Origin: Spirometra erinaceieuropaei
Taxonomy: Eukaryota; Platyhelminthes; Cestoda; Diphyllobothriidea; Diphyllobothriidae
NCBI GenBank assembly: GCA_902702965.1
Contig: CACRXP010000434.1
Location: forward strand, 1-64,000
Length of the DNA stretch: 64,000 bases
Direction of reading: 5' to 3'
Shown: positions 1 through 10,605 of the stretch, one piece after another
Layout: the number at the start of each line of letters is the position of its first letter
Numbering within the stretch: position 1 is the first letter of the stretch
Notes under the pieces: model-generated
The model's database searches: none
What the model was told of the DNA's origin: nothing
The model's input: the letters and a program-made list of their open reading frames with translations, nothing else
Program-made: the position numbers and the translations under genes

Positions 1-2253
1 GGTCATCTCCTGAATCGCCGGCGCATGAACTTCCAATCGCGTGTATCCACAGCCACCGTGCACGAACTCCTCTTCGCCGACGACTGTGCCCTGAACACCA
101 CCTCAGAAGTGGAGATGCAACGGAGCATGGACCTATTCTCCGCCGCCTGCGTGAACTTGGGGCTGGTTATCAACACGCAGAAGACGGTGGTGATGCATCA
201 GCCGCCTCCCAGCTCAGCCACAGCCCCCAACGCGCCGCAAATCAACGTGAATGGGACTCAACTGCAAGTGGTAGAGAACTTCCCGTACCTGGGCAGCACG
301 CTCTCCCGCAACACCAAGATCGACGACGAAGTCGCCAACAGGATCTCGAAAGCCAGTCAAGCCTTCGGTCGCCTCCAAAGCACAGTTTGGAATCGTCATG
401 GTCTCCAACTGAGCACAAAGCTGAAGATGTACAAGGCCGTCATCCTGCCGACGCTACTGTACGGAGCGGAGACCTGAACGGTGTACACGAGGCAGGCACG
501 TCGACTAAACCACTTCCACCTCAGCTGTCTCCGCCGCATCCTGAGGCTGAACTGGCAGGACCTCATCCCCGACACGGAAGTACTGGAACGGACGGGAATT
601 CTGAGCATCTACTCCATGTTGAGACAAATGCAGCTGCGCTGGAGCGGCCATCTGGTGCGCATGGTCGACGAGCGACTACCCAAACGACTCTTCTACGGAG
701 ACGTCGCGACGGGTTCTCGTCGTCAAGGAGGCCAAATTCGCCGTTACAAAGATACTCTGAAGTCCTCCCTGAGGCGCCTGCACATCAACCCGACCAACTG
801 GGAAGAGCTCGCCCGCGATCGTCCGACATGGAGGAGAACAGTGAAGACGGGCGCTGCTATCTACGAAGCCAACCGCATCGCCGCCGCCAAAGTCAAACGC
901 GAAGTCCGCAAATCACAACTTCGCCCAACACGCAACGCCGCCGCACAACCTCTCCCTACGTGTCCTCGATGTCAACGGACATTCCGGGCACGAATCGGAC
1001 TTGTTGGGCATCTTCGAACCAACTGCATCTCTCGAACTGCTCCAGCCATCGTCCCCGCGCCCGCCTCTTCCTCGTCCTCTCTTCCGCCAACTAACTCTGA
1101 CACTCCTTCTGCACCACCACTTCCATCCTCCTCCTTCTCCTCCACTGCCCCAGCGGTGGCCGTTCAGGCTGCCGTCTCACACATCGCCAACCACGACACA
1201 GCAACCGCAACCACCCCCACCTGCCCTCACTGCGACCGCACCTTCACCTCACACAACGGCCTGGTCGGTCACTTGCGAATCCATCGCACAGAGACTGGTG
1301 AACCAGTGCCTGGAGCACCAACCTACACCCACCGCACTCGCCTCCACTGCCCACAATGCCTTTGCACCTTCCGGCATCGCATGGGCCTATTCGGCCACAT
1401 GCGCATCCACGAGAGCGGAATTGACTGCAGCCTTGACACTCCCACCCCGCCGAGCCCCACTCCCAATCCATCCCCTTGTGCACCCACTAACCACTCCCCA
1501 GCCGACATCGACGCCACCGGCCTTACCACCCCTCACTCCCCCGCTTCCTCCTCCACCTCCTCCTTCAATGCCACAACGACGGCCACTCCGGCGTCTGTAG
1601 CGCACGACTTCACCACAGCCGCACCTGACACAACAACAGACACAACCCCTGCAACCTCCATCAACAGATGTGAGGGCCCGGACTACATCTGCCCTCACTG
1701 CGATCGCACCTTCACTTCACGCATCGGCCTGGTCGGTCACTTGCGAATCCATCGCACAGAGTCTGGCGAACCAGTGCCTGGAGCACCAACCTACACTCAC
1801 CGCACTCGCCTCCACTGCCTCCACTGCCCACACTGCCCTCGCACCTTCACGCATCGCATGGGTCTATTCGGCCACATGCGCATCCACGAGAGCGGCATTG
1901 ACCGCAATTCCGATACAGCCACGACATCCAACACATCCACCACGCCCAGACCCAACCTCGCTCCACCGTCACACGCGCCGACCACCACCACCGCCACCAC
2001 CAACACCACGGCTTCCTCTACAGCTGACACCGATACCGCCGACCTCTCATGCCCACGTTGTCCACGCACCTTCACCTCACGCATCGACCTGGTCGGTCAC
2101 TTGCGAATCCATCGCACAGAGACTGGCGAACCAGTGCCTGGAGCACCAACCTACACCCACCGCACTCGCCTCCACTGCCCACACTGCCCTCGCACCTTCA
2201 CGCATCGCATGGGTCTATTCGGCCACATGCGCATCCACAACGACCTGCGGTAG
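1..2253 (+). mobile_element. Non-LTR retroelement: RT C-terminal part fused to C2H2 zinc fingers (partial, one stop)
   Basis: The frame is open from the window edge, so the 5' end is missing. It begins inside a reverse transcriptase: the catalytic FADD motif is near 73-84, followed by [12 protein letters not shown] (about 265-300) and [15 protein letters not shown] (about 427-471), typical of the RT thumb region of flatworm LINE-like elements. A basic segment (about 700-930) follows, then seven Cys/His fingers from 961 to 2250. One in-frame TGA at 475-477 splits the frame directly after the GAE motif; the reading frame is the same on both sides. Family knowledge: such RTs copy their own RNA at a nicked target. 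Inference: the fingers bind nucleic acid and could aid RNP formation or targeting. The LINE clade (RTE, CR1 or other) is not resolved. The copy is probably inactive. Confidence 0.85.
961..2250 (+). repeat. Seven-zinc-finger array built from a duplicated two-finger unit
   Basis: Finger 1 (from 961) is of CCHC type ([18 protein letters not shown]). Fingers 2-7 start at about 1222, 1348, 1690, 1825, 2050 and 2176 and are C2H2. They come as three near-identical pairs: a 'GLVGHLRIH' finger, a fixed linker HRTE(S)[15 protein letters not shown], then a '[10 protein letters not shown]' finger. Pairs are separated by Pro/Ser/Thr-rich, variable spacers of about 45-95 codons. The high identity between pairs points to recent internal duplication. 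The array is C-terminal to the reverse transcriptase and in its frame. Confidence 0.88.
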
Positions 2254-2900
2254 ACAACCGCCGGTCACACCACACATTCCCTCACCTCCTACCTCCTAAC
2301 ATCATTACCCCACTAGACGTCAACCCTCACACACCTCATGCACTCAACTGCCGCCTCCCACGCAAGTGGGAAGTGTGCATCTCGACTCGGTCCCCATGCG
2401 GCCTCGGCTGCACGAGTGACTTGAGTCCGAGACTATCCCGACACGTCAAGCGTCGTGGATAGGAAGGTTACTGATTGAGGCCCGCTCTCGGTTCACGCAG
2501 TTCGTCACGTTGTGTGTGTGTGTTGTGTAGTGGCGGACTGGTGGGCTGGGACGGGCTGAAGCAGCACCTTCCACGGTCCTCTCACGCATGTTAGAGACAC
2601 GCCGTTCAACCCCCGTTATGTGAAATCCTGGTGTTTGTGTGTATGGGGGGCCAGGTCGTGCTGTGGCGCGCGCAGGCATGGTCAGTCGACCATGTCAGCC
2701 ACCGCGCCCATTCCCCACTCCAGTCTACTGACCGGCTCGGACAGTGGCTGGGGTGTGGGAATGGGAAGGGAGAGTGAGGTCGACGACTCAGCGCACTCTC
2801 TCCTCACTATAAACAATCTGACGCGCTTGAAGCTATCACGGTGCGCTAAAAGCCGTGGCTTGGAAGGTTGCCAACTGACGGGGTACCTTGGACCTCCTCC
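2254..2900 (+). mobile_element. 3' untranslated tail of the zinc-finger retroelement
   Basis: No coding potential was seen. About 2390-2480 (..GACACGTCAAGCGTCGTGGAT..) matches, in reverse complement, the sequence downstream of the degraded zinc-finger copy near 29110-29220, so it belongs to the element's 3' tail. A short GT run lies at 2510-2527. A second, weaker copy of the same tail motif is seen near 2835-2885 (..AAAAGCCGTGGCTTGGAAGGT..), suggesting stacked insertions. Confidence 0.55.
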
Positions 2901-2929
2901 ATTACTGGAGGCGGTCTGAGAGTCAGGCT

Positions 2930-3600
2930 GCAATGGCTCCTTTTTAATGTGGCCTTTATGGCATTCCCACCACAGTGTGGGATCCGAGCCAGGCGTTGGC
3001 GGCACGCCCAGGTGCGGCTTCGGCCGTGCCAGCCTCCAAATCTATGTTGTGTTGGTTCAAATCCTGGTTATTGTTGTGTGGACCAGGGGGTGTGGTAGAA
3101 CGCCAAGGTGAGGATCCGTCCGAGCCATCCACCTGCGGCCTCCCTCGTCTCCGGTCTTCTTGACTCTGTCTAGACACCGGGCTCAGGCGGGGGAGGAGGA
3201 GAGAGTGTAGGTAGATGCTACGCAAGTCTACCGGCATTATAAACCCCTGCGTAAGTCACCGTCCCTGCTCCCACCATCTGCTGTGAGGCATACGGTGGAC
3301 ATCGTCGGATGCGACGGTCGAACTGTCGTGTGTGTGTGTGTCACGAATAAAAGGTCTGAAAGTGTGTGCTATGTCAGTATCAGCAAACCATGACCCTGGT
3401 AGCCTATTATGCGCTGACAGTTCCGTGGCACCTGGTTACCTGCTGGTAGATGCGCTTGCGCTCCCGCTGGATATACAGTGGGTGGGCATAGCTGTCCAGT
3501 CATCATTCTCGCCCTCCTGACCCCTGTTTTATATTGTTGTTCTTGTTGGTGGAAAATCCTCGTCAAGTGTATGTTGTGGATGAGATATCTGGATCCATCT
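2930..3600 (-). repeat. Copy of the ~470-bp CA-rich dispersed repeat plus flank
   Basis: Reverse-complement relative to the tandem copies at 38-39 kb. Shared landmarks are GTGGACCAGGGGG (about 3079), CTCCGGTCTTCTTGACTCTG (about 3151), TATAAACCCCTGCG (about 3238), the 'GGTGGACATCGTCG' stretch (about 3295) and a GT run (3331-3342). The adjacent 3345-3580 segment matches 47816-48080 in inverse orientation, so the full repeat is longer than the 470-bp core. No coding function is seen. Confidence 0.7.
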
Positions 3601-3946
3601 TAGGATTGAGTGCCCGGCCTTAGAACGCCTTGACATAGCTTTTATTGCATCCTGAGCTACGTGAGATCCCAGCCGACCCTACAATGATCTGGTGATTATG
3701 GAGTCGCAAGCCCTATGCATGTGTGTCACACGTAGGCGGTCTGCTTGGCATTTTCGCCCTCTGTGTCCAATCCCGGCTCCGGTTGCTTTGACATCGTATT
3801 GCCATCTGGGGTATTTTAGGTAGTGATGGCCAAACGTATCTTTAGATAAAATTGCACGTAGCGGATTCTCCCAACGGTCAGTGAACGCTGGTCCTAAATA
3901 ATAACAATTAAAAATGACAGCCGACTTGGTTGCTTCGACATTGTCA
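3601..3946. other. Intergenic stretch, no feature recognised
   Basis: No convincing ORF, RNA or repeat was recognised between the dispersed repeat and the gypsy element. The last four bases before the LTR (TCCT, 3947-3950) are the left target-site duplicate. Confidence 0.5.
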
Positions 3947-3950
3947 TCCT

Positions 3951-4212
3951 TGTGGCGAGGTACCTGACTAATTTACCTTTGACAATTTTGTCCCATTTTC
4001 TTTGACCGCATTGCTTGTTTGAATGTGACGAGAAACGACACACCTACACAACCCGCATTGCTAGCGTGCTCTGCTGTGGTATTCTGTTGTCCGTTTTCTT
4101 AACCTTTAAAAATCTCTATATCATTCACTGTTCCGATTTACTTGCTGCATTTAAGGCTAGGGGCTCGTGAGATATAACTCGCTAGTTCATGAGAACATTG
4201 CAATTTACAACA
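3951..4212 (+). repeat. 5' LTR of the gypsy element
   Basis: It starts TGTGGCGAGG and ends TTTACAACA. It aligns over its whole length with 8484-8745, with about 11 substitutions and no indel. The TG...CA termini are intact here; the 3' copy starts TA instead. Confidence 0.92.
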
Positions 4213-4213
4213 T

Positions 4214-4231
4214 TGGTGACTCCCGACGTTA
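4214..4231 (+). promoter_or_regulatory. Primer-binding site, tRNA-Trp-like
   Basis: TGGTGACTCCCGACGTTA begins two bases after the 5' LTR. It resembles the complement of the 3' end of animal tRNA-Trp (TGGTGACCCCGACGTGA) apart from small differences near the middle and end. tRNA-Trp priming is recalled for the CsRn1 clade. The match is by eye. Confidence 0.7.
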
Positions 4232-4364
4232 GCTCAGACTTAAGTTCTTTCCTTCTGTAACATTTAATGACATTTAACGTCCTATATCTATTTGCTAAAT
4301 TTTAGTTCATTTACATTTCCCGCTAACCTTTTCACGATATTGTGCTACCTATATTTTGCTTATT

Positions 4365-5168
4365 ATGTCTTCCTAAACTCAACAACCTGACGTTCCTGCC
4401 GAGTTTGTTCATGCCCTCCATTTCACTTTGCCTGGTTTCTAGCAACACGCCCCTGAACTTTATTTTATCCGCATTGAGTCAGCCTTTTACTCCGCCAACA
4501 TTACGAAGGAGTTGTCGAAATACCACAAACTCCTGGAGGTTCTCCCTGCCAATATTATCTCACAAGTTTAACCCTTGTTAGTGAAACCCCCTGCAGACGC
4601 TCCTTATTCTGCTCTGAAGGCGGAAATCCTTCGTCTCAATGCTGTATCTGACCGACAACGCTACCACCAGTTGATCAAGGCGGAATCACTGGGCGACCGA
4701 AAGCCCTCAGAACTTCTCCGACTAATGCGTGCTCTCTTAGGAGACATGCAGGCCGACGAGAAACTCGTTAAAGAGATGTTTCTAGAGCGGCTGCCTGCAG
4801 ATGTCCAAACGATTTTGGCATCCGGCTCGCAAGACCTTACACTTTCACATCTTTCTGAAATGGCACACCGAATGATAGAGTTTCAACGGTTCCAGCCACC
4901 TTCCGTTGCTCAGATTTCCACATCCTCTTCAACGGTTAACGAGCAGTTACTGCAACAGATGTCGGCTATGGCGAATGAGATAGCCTCCCTAAAACTACAG
5001 CTTGCTCGCATTACCTATAGTCGCTCACCCAGCCGTCATCGTTCACTTTCGCGACCTCGCACAGCCAATTTGTGTTGGTATCACGCAAACTTTGCCGCCA
5101 AGGCTCGCAAATATTTTTCCCCTTGTTCATTTAAACCGAAACAGGGAAACCAGCCAGCCAGAGAATAG
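4365..5168 (+). pseudogene. gag: gag of the gypsy element (three in-frame stops)
   Basis: Gag would form the capsid and package element RNA. The frame can be followed from an ATG at 4365, which lies in a plausible start position about 150 bp after the LTR. Stops fall at 4374 (TAA), 4440 (TAG) and 4569 (TAA); the remainder (4575-5168) is open. Visible parts are a helical capsid-like region (..SELLRLMRALLGDM..FLERLPADVQTIL..) and an Arg/Ser-rich stretch before a C-terminal zinc box. The box reads C-x2-H-x9-Y-x3-C ([18 protein letters not shown]): the third ligand expected in the CHCC type is Tyr here, a second sign of decay. It ends just before the protease segment. Confidence 0.8.
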
Positions 5169-8100
5169 ACGCGACCGTTTTCTCTGGCTCTCCCAGCTCT
5201 GGTCGCACCTTTTATGTCTGCGACAAAGTGACTCGCAGGCGCTTCCTGATGGACACCGGAGCCCAGATCAGCGTGGTTCCCCCACTCCAGTTGACCGCCA
5301 CTGTCCCAGCCCTGATCTACATCTCCAAGCTGCAACCTGTTCCCCCATTTCCACTTTTGGTTGTTGTTCCCTAACGCTAAACATTGGTTTACGTCGATCA
5401 TTCTCCTGGATATTTGTGATTGCCGATGTGCCTCATGCGATCCTTGGTTCCGACTTCCTAGCCGAGTTTGATCTCCTTGTTGACTGTCGGCGTTCCTGTC
5501 TCCTCGACCGCACAACTGGTCTTTCTGTCCGCGGTCTTACACCCTTTAATGACTCCTGCAATTTATCTGTTCTGGACACAGGTATTGCTTGCCCATACCG
5601 AGACCTGCTCCTCCAACACCCCAACATAATCAAACCCCAGTTTCGCAGTGGTGAGATCCAGCATGGCGTTGTCCACCACATTCGAACCTCTGGCCCCCCA
5701 GTATTCGCACGGCCTAGACGACTGGCTCCGTCCCGTCTGCAAGCGGCGAAGGCCGAATTTGAGCACATGCTGCAACTGGGCATAATTCGCCCGTCCGAGA
5801 ATCCATGGGCGTCCCCTCTGCATATGGTGCCCAAGGCGACATCAGACGACTGGCGGCCCTGTGGTGACTATTGCGCCCTCAACAATGCGACCATCCCGGA
5901 TCGTTATCCCGTCCCTCATGTTTAAGATTTTTCTGGAGCTCTTTTCGGCAAATCGGTTTTCTCGAAGAATGACCTTGTTCGGGCCTTCCACCAGATTCCT
6001 GTCGCTCCTGAGGATGTTCCCAAAACTGCCGTCACCACACCATTCGGCCTGTTCGAATTTATTCGCATGCCATTTGGTCTTCGCAATGTTACCCACACAT
6101 TTCAGAGGTCCATTGACCGAGTCCTACGTGGTCTCCCGTTTGTGTACGCCTACATCGATGACCTCTTGGTGGCCAGTCGAAATGCCGAGGAACACAAAGA
6201 GCATCTTGCTTTAGTGTTTGACCGCCTCGATCAGTTTGGCGTGGTCATTAACCCTTCGAAATGTGTTCTGGGTGTGCCGTCCCTTGATTATCTTGGTCAC
6301 CATGTCGATGCACAAGGTTTGCGTCCCCTCTCTTCCAAGGTTGAGGCCATTCGTGACTTTCCTCCACCAACCTCTAAGCGTCAGTTTCAACGTTTACTTG
6401 GCATGGTAAACTTTTATCGCCGGTTCCTACCGAACTGTGCCGACCTTATGCTGCCACTCACCAACTTGCTCTCTGGTCCCAAGGGTCCCCTTGAGCTACG
6501 TGGCCACGCGCTGACTGCTTTTGAGAGAATAAAGACCTCCCTTGCTGATGCTACCTTGCTCACTCATCCTGCTCCAGAAGCCCCATTGTCCCTGATGGTT
6601 GATGCCTCGACCGTTGCCGTAGGAGCAGTCCTCCAACAGCATATCAACAACTCGACACGACCGTTGGCATTCTTCTTTAAGAAGCTTTCACCTGCCGAGA
6701 CGAGATATAGCACGTTTGGCCGTGAACTTCTTGCCATTTACCTAGCCGTAAAACATTTCCGACACTTCCTTGAGGGTCGTGACTTCACCATTTTCACAGA
6801 CCACAAACCACTTACATTCACCATCCGATCCCATTCTGACAAATATAACCCGAGAGAGATTTCTCATTTGGATTACATCTCGCAATTCACCACCGACATC
6901 CGCCACATTGATGGGCCGAAGAATGCGGTGGCCGACATGCTGTCCAGACCTTCCCTCTCGGCGTTTCACCTCTCACACGGGATTGATCTTGGTGCTATGG
7001 CGGCTGAACAACGACGTGTTGGATGCCCTGGCGACGAGTCTGTTGACAGTCTTCAATTAGTTGACGTCCCATTGACCACCGGCACTGGCACAAGCCTTTG
7101 TGACGTATCGACTCCTTGTCATTGCCCTTATGTGCCTGCCTCGATGCGTCGAGCTGTTTTTCAAACTCTCCACGGACTCTCCCATCCTGGGATCCGAGCC
7201 TCTCAAAAGCTCCTCGCGGAAAGGTTCGTATGGTCTGGGATGAACAAGGACGTCAAAGCTTGGGCCCGGTCGTGTCTGAGCTGCCAGCGCAACAAGGTGC
7301 AGCGTCACAACAAGTCCCCACCAGGCACTTTCCCCAGTCCCGACGCACGGTTCAGCCATGTGCATCTGGATGTCGAGGGCCCCTTGCCTCCATCCAATGG
7401 TTTCACCTACCTCCTTACCTGTGTCGATCGATACACTCGCTGGGCTATAGCTATTCCTTTGCCTAATGTTCAGGCTGAAACCATCGTGAAAGCATTCGTC
7501 AGTCGTTGGGTCGCCATGTTTGGTGCCCCATCCACGGTTACGACTGATCGTGATGCCCAGTTTGAGTCGGCACTCCTCCAAACGCTACCCAATTTCCTTG
7601 GCTGCACACGCATTCGGACGACAGCCTACCACCCCGCTGCCAACGGTATGGTGGAGCGTTTCCATCGCCAGCTAAAGACCGCCCTGCGTACCGTCGAAGA
7701 CCCAGGAAACTGGTCGGACAACCTTCCTCTTGCACTCCTCGGCATCCGCGCAGTTCTGAAGTCGGATCTCGGCTGTAGCGCAGCTGAATTGGTTTTCGGC
7801 ACTACCCTCCGACTGCCAGGCGAGATGATCACCCCAACCTCTCGTGGAGCCGACGAGACTCCTGACAATCTTGTGCACCGTTTGCGGCAATTTATGCGTT
7901 CGCTTTCCCCGGTTCCACCTCGAGCTCCAATGACTGAGTCTTATGTCGAAAGAGATTTGGACAACTGTACTCATGTGTTTGTCCGGTGTGACCGTGTGCG
8001 CCAGCCGCTGGAATCACCATACGAAGGACCGTTCCGCGTGCTCGTGCGCAGCACCAAGACCTTCCGGATCCTTCGCAGTGACAAGGAGGACGTGGTCAGT

Positions 8101-8424
8101 GTCGATCGGGTCAAGGCTGCGGTTGCAGAGGAGCAGCCCGGCCGGTCAAAAGGACAAAAATGTGCTGACCCCACAACCCCTGTACCTTCATCTTCCCTAT
8201 CCCCTGCTCATTCACCCTGCCCACTACCTTGCCCTTCCCCTCCCTTGCCCTCCACCCCTCCGTCCCGCATACTTCCTCTCCCTACATGTCAACAGCATCC
8301 AATTGCAACACCATCGTCCACCACAGCACGCAGTCAACCTTCTTCGGCTGTACCTCCTGCATACATAACTCGCAGTGGCCGTCACGTTCAATTTCCCGAT
8401 CGTTTAGTTACCCATTTTTTCTAG
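5169..8424 (+). pseudogene. pol: pol of the gypsy element: protease, RT, RNase H, integrase (frameshift and one stop)
   Basis: Domains in order: aspartic protease with MDTGAQ (about 5249-5266), lying in a different frame from the downstream part; its ILGSDF segment (about 5440-5457) is already in the main pol frame, so a frameshift lies between. Reverse transcriptase (about 5700-6400) has the catalytic YIDD at 6151-6162. RNase H has VDAS near 6600 and FTDHKPL near 6795. Integrase has an HHCC finger (HPGI..CLSCQR, about 7180-7290), the D-D-E residues in HLDVEG, TTDRDAQ and NGMVERFHR (7360-7660), and a GPY/F-type module (SPYEGPFRV, about 8015-8040). An in-frame TAA at 5923-5925 interrupts the RT. 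From 6067 to 8424 the frame is open for 785 codons. Confidence 0.9.
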
Positions 8425-8470
8425 ACTTGTGCATATCCTCCGGCGCCGCATCCCGTCGCCCTCTGGTCTA

Positions 8471-8480
8471 GAAGGGGGGG
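8471..8480 (+). promoter_or_regulatory. Polypurine tract
   Basis: GAAGGGGGGG lies three bases before the 3' LTR. This is the expected site for plus-strand priming in LTR elements. Confidence 0.75.
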
Positions 8481-8483
8481 TAC

Positions 8484-8745
8484 TATGGTGAGGTAACTGA
8501 CTAATTTACCTTTGACAATTTAGTCCCATTTTCTTTGACCGCATTGCTTGTTTGAATGTGACGAGAAACGACACACCTACACAACCCGCCTTGCTAGCGT
8601 GCTCTGCTGTGGTATTCTGTTGTCCGTTTTCTTAACCTTCAAAAATCTCTATATCATTCACTGTTCCGATTTACTTGCTGCATTTAAGGCTAGGGGCTCG
8701 TGAGATATAACTCGTTAGCTCGTGAGAACATTACAAATTACAACA
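8484..8745 (+). repeat. 3' LTR of the gypsy element
   Basis: Full-length partner of 3951-4212. It starts TATGGTGAGG, with the first G of the usual TG mutated to A, and ends AATTACAACA. The TCCT target-site duplicate follows at 8746-8749. Confidence 0.92.
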
Positions 8746-8939
8746 TCCTAACCTGCCTTCCCAAGATAACTCCAGTTGAAAACTAATCACTCCCTTGTCT
8801 TCAAGGGTATGCACTGTAGCATATGCAGGCGAATGGACAAGACACAAACATCTGACAATATCTTAGTTAGTCAAAAAACAACGGTGGGTTAAGCAGCCAA
8901 AATGAGTAAACGACAAATTAGAATACGCGCAATTTTGGT

Positions 8940-9185
8940 AGAAGAAAATAGCGGATTAGGTGGGTTGACCAGCCCCAATCCCAACCCCCTTCCCCACCAC
9001 GATGGTGGCAAGAGCGATGATGATCGTGGCAGCAGCGACGACAAACAACATCCGTGGTGGTGATGGCAACCGCAGCCACCCCACCAATCGCCACCACAGG
9101 CTGGAGACACTGCACCCTCGTCCTCCTTCGCACACTATTCCGCTTGCGCCACCTTATACAGATCCTCCTCTGGTTCCACCTTCAT
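8940..9185 (-). pseudogene. HCW peptide relic 1 (stop plus frameshift)
   Basis: Reverse-strand translation shows the family's acidic segment (VEPEEDLYK..), then a stop (TAG) just before CAKEDEGAVSPACGG and DWWGGCGCHHHHGCC. A one-base insertion after the GCC shifts the frame; the expected RRCC..HH..CHH..W.WGW pattern continues in the next frame to the end near 8970. No clear signal peptide is visible upstream (9186-9330). This is a dead copy of the peptide family. Confidence 0.82.
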
Positions 9186-9189
9186 CGCG

Positions 9190-10139
9190 GTGACCAGCCT
9201 CCTCTACCTCTCTCTTCCGTCTGCCAACTTCTTTCAACCGGTCGCTTCTCTAAGTGTTTCCGTACAGAATGCAGCATCCTCTCAGTGAAGGACCTGATGG
9301 TCGTAGTCAGTTAGGTCCTCACAGACTTATAGCTGCTGCGGCACGATTGCCAGTCTCCGCCGCGGAAATACTGACTCCTATGTAACCTGCACATTCCCTG
9401 ATCACTTGCAAAGATAGCATGTACATTTGGCAGGGGGCATATGGCGTTGTGGACAGCCGAACGTGCGAAAAGACCGTGTGCCCTGCAGCAGCAGCAGCAT
9501 GTAGAATTCAGAATTTGTATAAGTAGACGAGTAAACAAGTCATGCCTACTTACTTCCACTATGTTTACTCACATTAACCAGTAATACAAAGGAAAGTGAA
9601 GTACGTAGGTAAAGTGCGTTGACTCCTTCTATGCAGACTGCCAGTCTGTTCTGAGAATTAGAGACATTCTGGAGGGAAGATGGATCCGATGACAGCCATG
9701 TCGTCGTGGTCGTGATCGTGGTCGTCGTAGTGAGCAGCATTGTTGCATAGTACTCACCATCCTCCACCTCCCCTCTGGTCACTTTCAGGCTAACTAGCAT
9801 AATAGTCTACTCGGTGGATACCGCTGGGATGGGCCAAGAGCACTAGGTGACAAATCGTTTTCATACCGCTGCCAGTGATCCTTGTATCGAGGAGGACTGA
9901 CTCATTCATCACAATGGCTCAACAGTCCTTGCTACTTCTCGACAAACGATGCAATAGTCAACGACGCTACCTCATCCAACAAGACAGACATTTGTACCGC
10001 AAAGTCTTGCAATGGAGGCGTTCTTCAGTGCAAGCCAGCATCGTTAGAACCCCCAGAAAGGGATTAAATCCTCACTCGCAATGATAGACACTGACTAGAT
10101 ATTGAAGAAGAGAACACGTAGTTAATGGGTCAGTTAAGG
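9190..10139. other. Intergenic stretch, no gene recognised
   Basis: Contains only short simple-sequence runs, such as GCA repeats near 9485-9500 and CGT/GTC repeats near 9700-9735. No supported gene or recognisable element. Confidence 0.45.
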
Positions 10140-10177
10140 ATTTATTGTCGTAATTCACAGACATTGGTCATGCATAT

Positions 10178-10444
10178 TTACCAACCCCAACCCCAACCAT
10201 GATGATGGTGGCAACAGTGGTGGTGATGGTGGCAGCAGCGACGCCAACAACAACCGTGGTGATGGTGATGACAGCCACAGCCACCCCACCAACCGCCGCC
10301 GCCGCAGGCTGGAGACACTGCACCCTCGTCCTCCACCTTCGCACTCACCTCCCCCTCTGGTTCCTCCTCGTCCTTCCTAACCGTTTTCGTCAGGGTCATC
10401 TCCGTCAGGGCTGCCAACACCAGCAATGTGAGAAGCAGTTTCAT
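10178..10444 (-). CDS. HCW secreted His/Cys/Trp-rich peptide, copy 2 (subfamily A), 88 aa
   Basis: Single open frame. A signal peptide (residues 1-19, MKLLLTLLVLAALTEMTLT) is followed by an acidic, Lys-containing segment (about 20-44), then the core ACGGGGWWGGCGC-H5-GCCWRRCC-H5-CC-H4-GWGWGW. The start is fixed by the conserved MK.LLTLLVL opening and a TATA box 69 bp upstream. An AATAAA-type signal lies downstream (reverse complement of TTTATTG near 10140). Nine cysteines and 14 histidines in the core suggest metal binding or disulfide cross-linking after secretion; that is inference, and I recognise no described family. The 5' flank (to about 11035) is shared in inverse orientation with the copies at 17149 and 63621. 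Confidence 0.88.
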   Translation of the reverse strand: MKLLLTLLVLAALTEMTLTKTVRKDEEEPEGEVSAKVEDEGAVSPACGGGGWWGGCGCHHHHHGCCWRRCCHHHHHCCHHHHGWGWGW

Positions 10445-10505
10445 TGTCTTAGGTTGAGATGCTGTAGAAGAGCTGACGACTCAACCACACGCACCACTAG
10501 CCTTC

Positions 10506-10605
10506 CTTTTATAGCTGGGTGCGGAGGAAGAATTTATGGGTTTGTTTGGCACTGCGCTACAGGAATGCCTTTTGTTACTTGGTAGTAAGCGAACCTGTGA
10601 GTAAA
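10506..10605 (-). promoter_or_regulatory. Promoter of HCW copy 2 (TATA and TTGTTTAC/AGTAAC motif)
   Basis: Read on the minus strand: CTTGTTTACTCACAGG then CTTACTACCAAGTAACAAAA (about 10605-10570), followed by GCTATAAAAGGAAGG (about 10514-10500). The same pair of motifs, in the same order, precedes the other intact copies. The TATA-to-ATG distance is 69 bp. Confidence 0.7.

Larger units (their letters stand above)
3951..8745 (+). mobile_element. Ty3/gypsy LTR retrotransposon, CsRn1-like, complete but inactivated
   Basis: The element has two 262-bp LTRs, a primer-binding site, gag, protease-RT-RNaseH-integrase and a polypurine tract in canonical order. A 4-bp target-site duplicate TCCT flanks it (3947-3950 and 8746-8749). 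By my count the LTRs differ at about 11 of 262 positions (about 4%), so the insertion is not recent. The gag frame carries three stops and pol one stop plus a frameshift around the protease, so it is defective. A tRNA-Trp-like PBS and a CHCC-type gag box are recalled as hallmarks of the CsRn1 clade known from liver flukes and other animals. Confidence 0.93.

Noticed and set aside
475..477. TGA read as selenocysteine or Trp by a variant code
   Set aside because: Flatworm nuclear genes use the standard code and no SECIS-like structure was sought or seen; TAA and TAG stops in neighbouring elements show ordinary decay.
387..1094. 235-codon ORF overlapping the retroelement
   Set aside because: It is in another frame of the RT/zinc-finger region and its sequence is low-complexity; the frame with RT motifs and Cys/His fingers is the real one.
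4342..4581. 79-codon ORF before gag
   Set aside because: The gag frame, broken by stops, runs through this region in another phase with better capsid-like content.
10199..10585. Long ORF on the strand opposite the 10-kb peptide gene (Val/Ala/Thr-rich)
   Set aside because: It is the antisense shadow of the GTG/GAT complement of His codons. The same kind of shadow appears opposite every family copy, while only the His/Cys strand has a signal peptide, TATA spacing and polyadenylation signal.
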